The translations under genes and the position numbers were made by a program. The notes under the pieces are model-generated. The model did no database searches, had not been told where the DNA came from, and saw only the letters and a list, made by a program, of their open reading frames with translations. Of a stretch of 5,982 nt of DNA, positions 4,121 to 5,982 are shown in pieces. The number at the start of each line of letters is the position of its first letter. Position 1 is the first letter of the stretch. The stretch is from Candidatus Dadabacteria bacterium (GTDB lineage: Bacteria > Bdellovibrionota_C > UBA2361 > J135), in NCBI GenBank assembly GCA_003694225.1, contig RFKT01000242.1, positions 1-5,982 of the forward strand, read 5' to 3'.

Positions 4121-5956
4121 TTACTCTACCGTAACGCTTTTTGCCAAGTTTCTGGGCTGATCCACATCCGTTCCGTTTTCAACAGCTATGTAGTAGGCCA
4201 GCAGTTGAAGTGGAAGAGATAAGGTAATAGGGGATAACCACTGTGATATATAAGGGATTTCCACTACACAGTGAGATATCTTGGCAAGCTCTCCGTGCCC
4301 TGTTGTGTCGGTAACAGAAAGGATTTTGCCTCCTCTAGCTTCAACCTCCTTTAGATTTGACAATGTTTTATCAAAATATATATCAGATTTTTGAAGCACA
4401 ACAACAACGGGCATATTTTCATCTATAAGCGCTATGGGACCGTGCTTCATCTCTCCTGCTGGATATCCCTCTGCGTGTATATAGGATATCTCTTTAAGCT
4501 TTAATGCGCCTTCAAGGGCGATCGGATAGCAAAGCCCCCTTCCTAAGTAGAGAAAATCTTTGGCTAGATGAAACCTTTGTGCAAGGCTTTTGATCTTCTC
4601 TTCACATTTAAGCGATTCTTCAGCTACTGCTGGAAGTTTAGTCAGCTCTTTTATAAGGGTGTTGGCGGTTTCTTTGTCGATCCTTCCCTTTGTCTGACCT
4701 ATGTAAAGGCCGAGCATATAGAGCGATACAAGCTGAGTCGTAAAAGCCTTTGTTGAAGCAACACTTATCTCCGGTCCCGCCCTTGTAAACAGCACTCTAT
4801 CTGTGGCTCTTGTAATGGATGAGCCTATCACATTGCATATTGCGGCAGTCATGCAGGACTTGGAAGCAAGGGTAATTGCAGAAAGGGTATCAAGGGTTTC
4901 TCCGGATTGGGTTACAGCTACAACCAAAGTGGAGCTATCAAGGATAGGATCCCTGTATCTGAACTCAGATGCATAATCCACTTCACAGGGAAGCCCGGCA
5001 AAGCTTTCAATATAGAATTTCCCCACCAGGCAGGCGTGCCATGCCGTGCCGCACGCAATAAGTATTACTCTTTTTATAGGCTCAAGATCTTCTTTTGTAA
5101 GTCGCATCTCTGAGATATCTATTGCATTTGCCTTTCTATCCAATCTACCTCGGATTGTATCTCCAATTACCTCCGGCTGTTCAAATATCTCCTTTAACAT
5201 AAAGTGCTTATACCCGCCTTTTTGGGCGGTCACTGGATCCCATGTTATATGGTGGGATTGGCGTATTACTTCTTTTCCATTGTTTTCTATGTAGATTCTT
5301 TCAGGAGAGACAACAGCTATATCTCCATCATGCACAGCGATTACATCTCGCGTATGTTCTAAAAGCGCCGATACATCGCTTGCGACAAAGACCTCCCTCT
5401 CTTTTTTGCCTATAATTACAGGAGAGGAGTTCTTTGCAATCATAAGCCTTGAGGGATCTTGAGCGTCAAATGCAACAAATGCATAGCTTCCCTCTATCTC
5501 AGCGCATACTTGTCTTAAAGCCTCAATTTTATCCTCTGAATTGCTCAGGTGTATATTTAACAAGTGGGCTATAATCTCTGTGTCTGTGTCCGAGTTAAAC
5601 TTTACCCCTTGCTTTTTAAGGGATTCTTTAAGCTCTGCGTAATTTTCAACGATGCCGTTATGGATTAGACTTACTCTGCCTGCTGTGTGGGGGTGGGCAT
5701 TGGTGCTTGACGGCCTTCCGTGGGTAGCCCACCTGGTATGGCCTATTCCTATTGTCGCATCTTCGCCGCCGTCTTTCTCCTCAAGCAGTTCAACCAAGTT
5801 TGAAAGCTTTCCTTCTGCCCTAGTTACAAACACCTTTTCTCCATCACAGAGCGCAACACCTGCCGAGTCATAGCCTCTGTATTCAAGGCGGCGGAGCCCT
5901 TCAATCAAGATAGGCAAAGCCTTTCTATAGCCGCTATATGCAATGATTCCGCACAT
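4121..5956 (-). CDS. glmS: Glutamine--fructose-6-phosphate aminotransferase (isomerizing)
   Basis: GlmS converts fructose-6-phosphate and glutamine to glucosamine-6-phosphate and glutamate, the first step toward UDP-GlcNAc for peptidoglycan and lipopolysaccharide. At 611 residues it matches E. coli GlmS (609). The N-terminal glutamine amidotransferase domain (about 2-220) has the catalytic Cys2 in MCGIIAYSG, GHTRWATHG (72-80), NAHPH (86-90), HNGIVENY (99-106) and SDTDTE (122-127). Two sugar isomerase (SIS) domains follow: the first (about 290-420) with CGTAWHA (302-308), TQSGETLDT (349-357) and STKAFTTQ (401-408); the second (about 460-600) with LGRG (471-474), ALKLKEISYIHAEG (484-497) and KHGPIALID (504-512). 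The C-terminal NLAKSVTVE carries Lys606, matching the catalytic lysine that forms the Schiff base with the sugar. The ATG is preceded by GGAG (5968-5965) at 8 nt spacing, and the mature protein must begin at Cys2, so the start is secure. Only 26 bp upstream are visible, too few to judge a promoter or a glmS ribozyme. Confidence 0.98.
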   Translation of the reverse strand: MCGIIAYSGYRKALPILIEGLRRLEYRGYDSAGVALCDGEKVFVTRAEGKLSNLVELLEEKDGGEDATIGIGHTRWATHGRPSSTNAHPHTAGRVSLIHNGIVENYAELKESLKKQGVKFNSDTDTEIIAHLLNIHLSNSEDKIEALRQVCAEIEGSYAFVAFDAQDPSRLMIAKNSSPVIIGKKEREVFVASDVSALLEHTRDVIAVHDGDIAVVSPERIYIENNGKEVIRQSHHITWDPVTAQKGGYKHFMLKEIFEQPEVIGDTIRGRLDRKANAIDISEMRLTKEDLEPIKRVILIACGTAWHACLVGKFYIESFAGLPCEVDYASEFRYRDPILDSSTLVVAVTQSGETLDTLSAITLASKSCMTAAICNVIGSSITRATDRVLFTRAGPEISVASTKAFTTQLVSLYMLGLYIGQTKGRIDKETANTLIKELTKLPAVAEESLKCEEKIKSLAQRFHLAKDFLYLGRGLCYPIALEGALKLKEISYIHAEGYPAGEMKHGPIALIDENMPVVVVLQKSDIYFDKTLSNLKEVEARGGKILSVTDTTGHGELAKISHCVVEIPYISQWLSPITLSLPLQLLAYYIAVENGTDVDQPRNLAKSVTVE

Positions 5957-5982
5957 AAGAGAATCTCCAAATAATCGCGCCC

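Noticed and set aside
4568..5873. Several plus-strand ORFs of 62-82 codons opposite glmS
   Set aside because: glmS is intact and conserved throughout on the minus strand; these are shadows without domain or ribosome binding site support.
5957..5982. glmS ribozyme upstream of glmS
   Set aside because: Only 26 bp are visible before the start, too little to contain it, and those bases carry an ordinary ribosome binding site.

Overview
The window holds five intact protein-coding genes. It looks like a chromosomal segment of a Gram-negative bacterium of moderate GC content (mid-40s by eye), with frequent AGA/AGG arginine and ATA isoleucine codons. The gene order rpoZ, a bifunctional rel/spoT gene (rsh), then ridA resembles what is known from Desulfobacterota (Geobacter-type) and related lineages, and recalls the gmk-rpoZ-spoT order of Gammaproteobacteria. 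The taxonomic placement is an inference from gene order and protein character; no rRNA or tRNA is present to settle it. Layout: positions 1-212 are an AT-rich stretch with no convincing gene. It contains possible promoter elements, nested inverted repeats, an 11-bp perfect tandem duplication and a 12-codon leader ORF. A sulfotransferase gene follows on the plus strand (213-1001). All remaining genes lie on the minus strand, in transcription order glmS (5956-4121), rpoZ (4011-3673), rsh (3616-1412) and ridA (1415-1008). The sulfotransferase and ridA converge with only 6 bp between their stop codons. How the genes fit together: glmS makes glucosamine-6-phosphate for peptidoglycan and lipopolysaccharide. 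rpoZ encodes the omega subunit of RNA polymerase; in well-studied bacteria its N-terminus forms part of a ppGpp-binding site. rsh makes and degrades (p)ppGpp, so the alarmone enzyme and part of its likely RNA polymerase receptor are neighbours. ridA overlaps the end of rsh by the ATGA arrangement typical of translational coupling; its family removes reactive enamine/imine intermediates of amino-acid metabolism. The glmS-rpoZ gap (109 bp) contains a plausible promoter and no clear terminator, so rpoZ-rsh-ridA is probably an operon that may also receive read-through from glmS. The sulfotransferase stands alone on the other strand; its acceptor cannot be told from this window. I see no mobile element, CRISPR array, RNA gene or clear new system. 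The least explained part is the leader upstream of the sulfotransferase.
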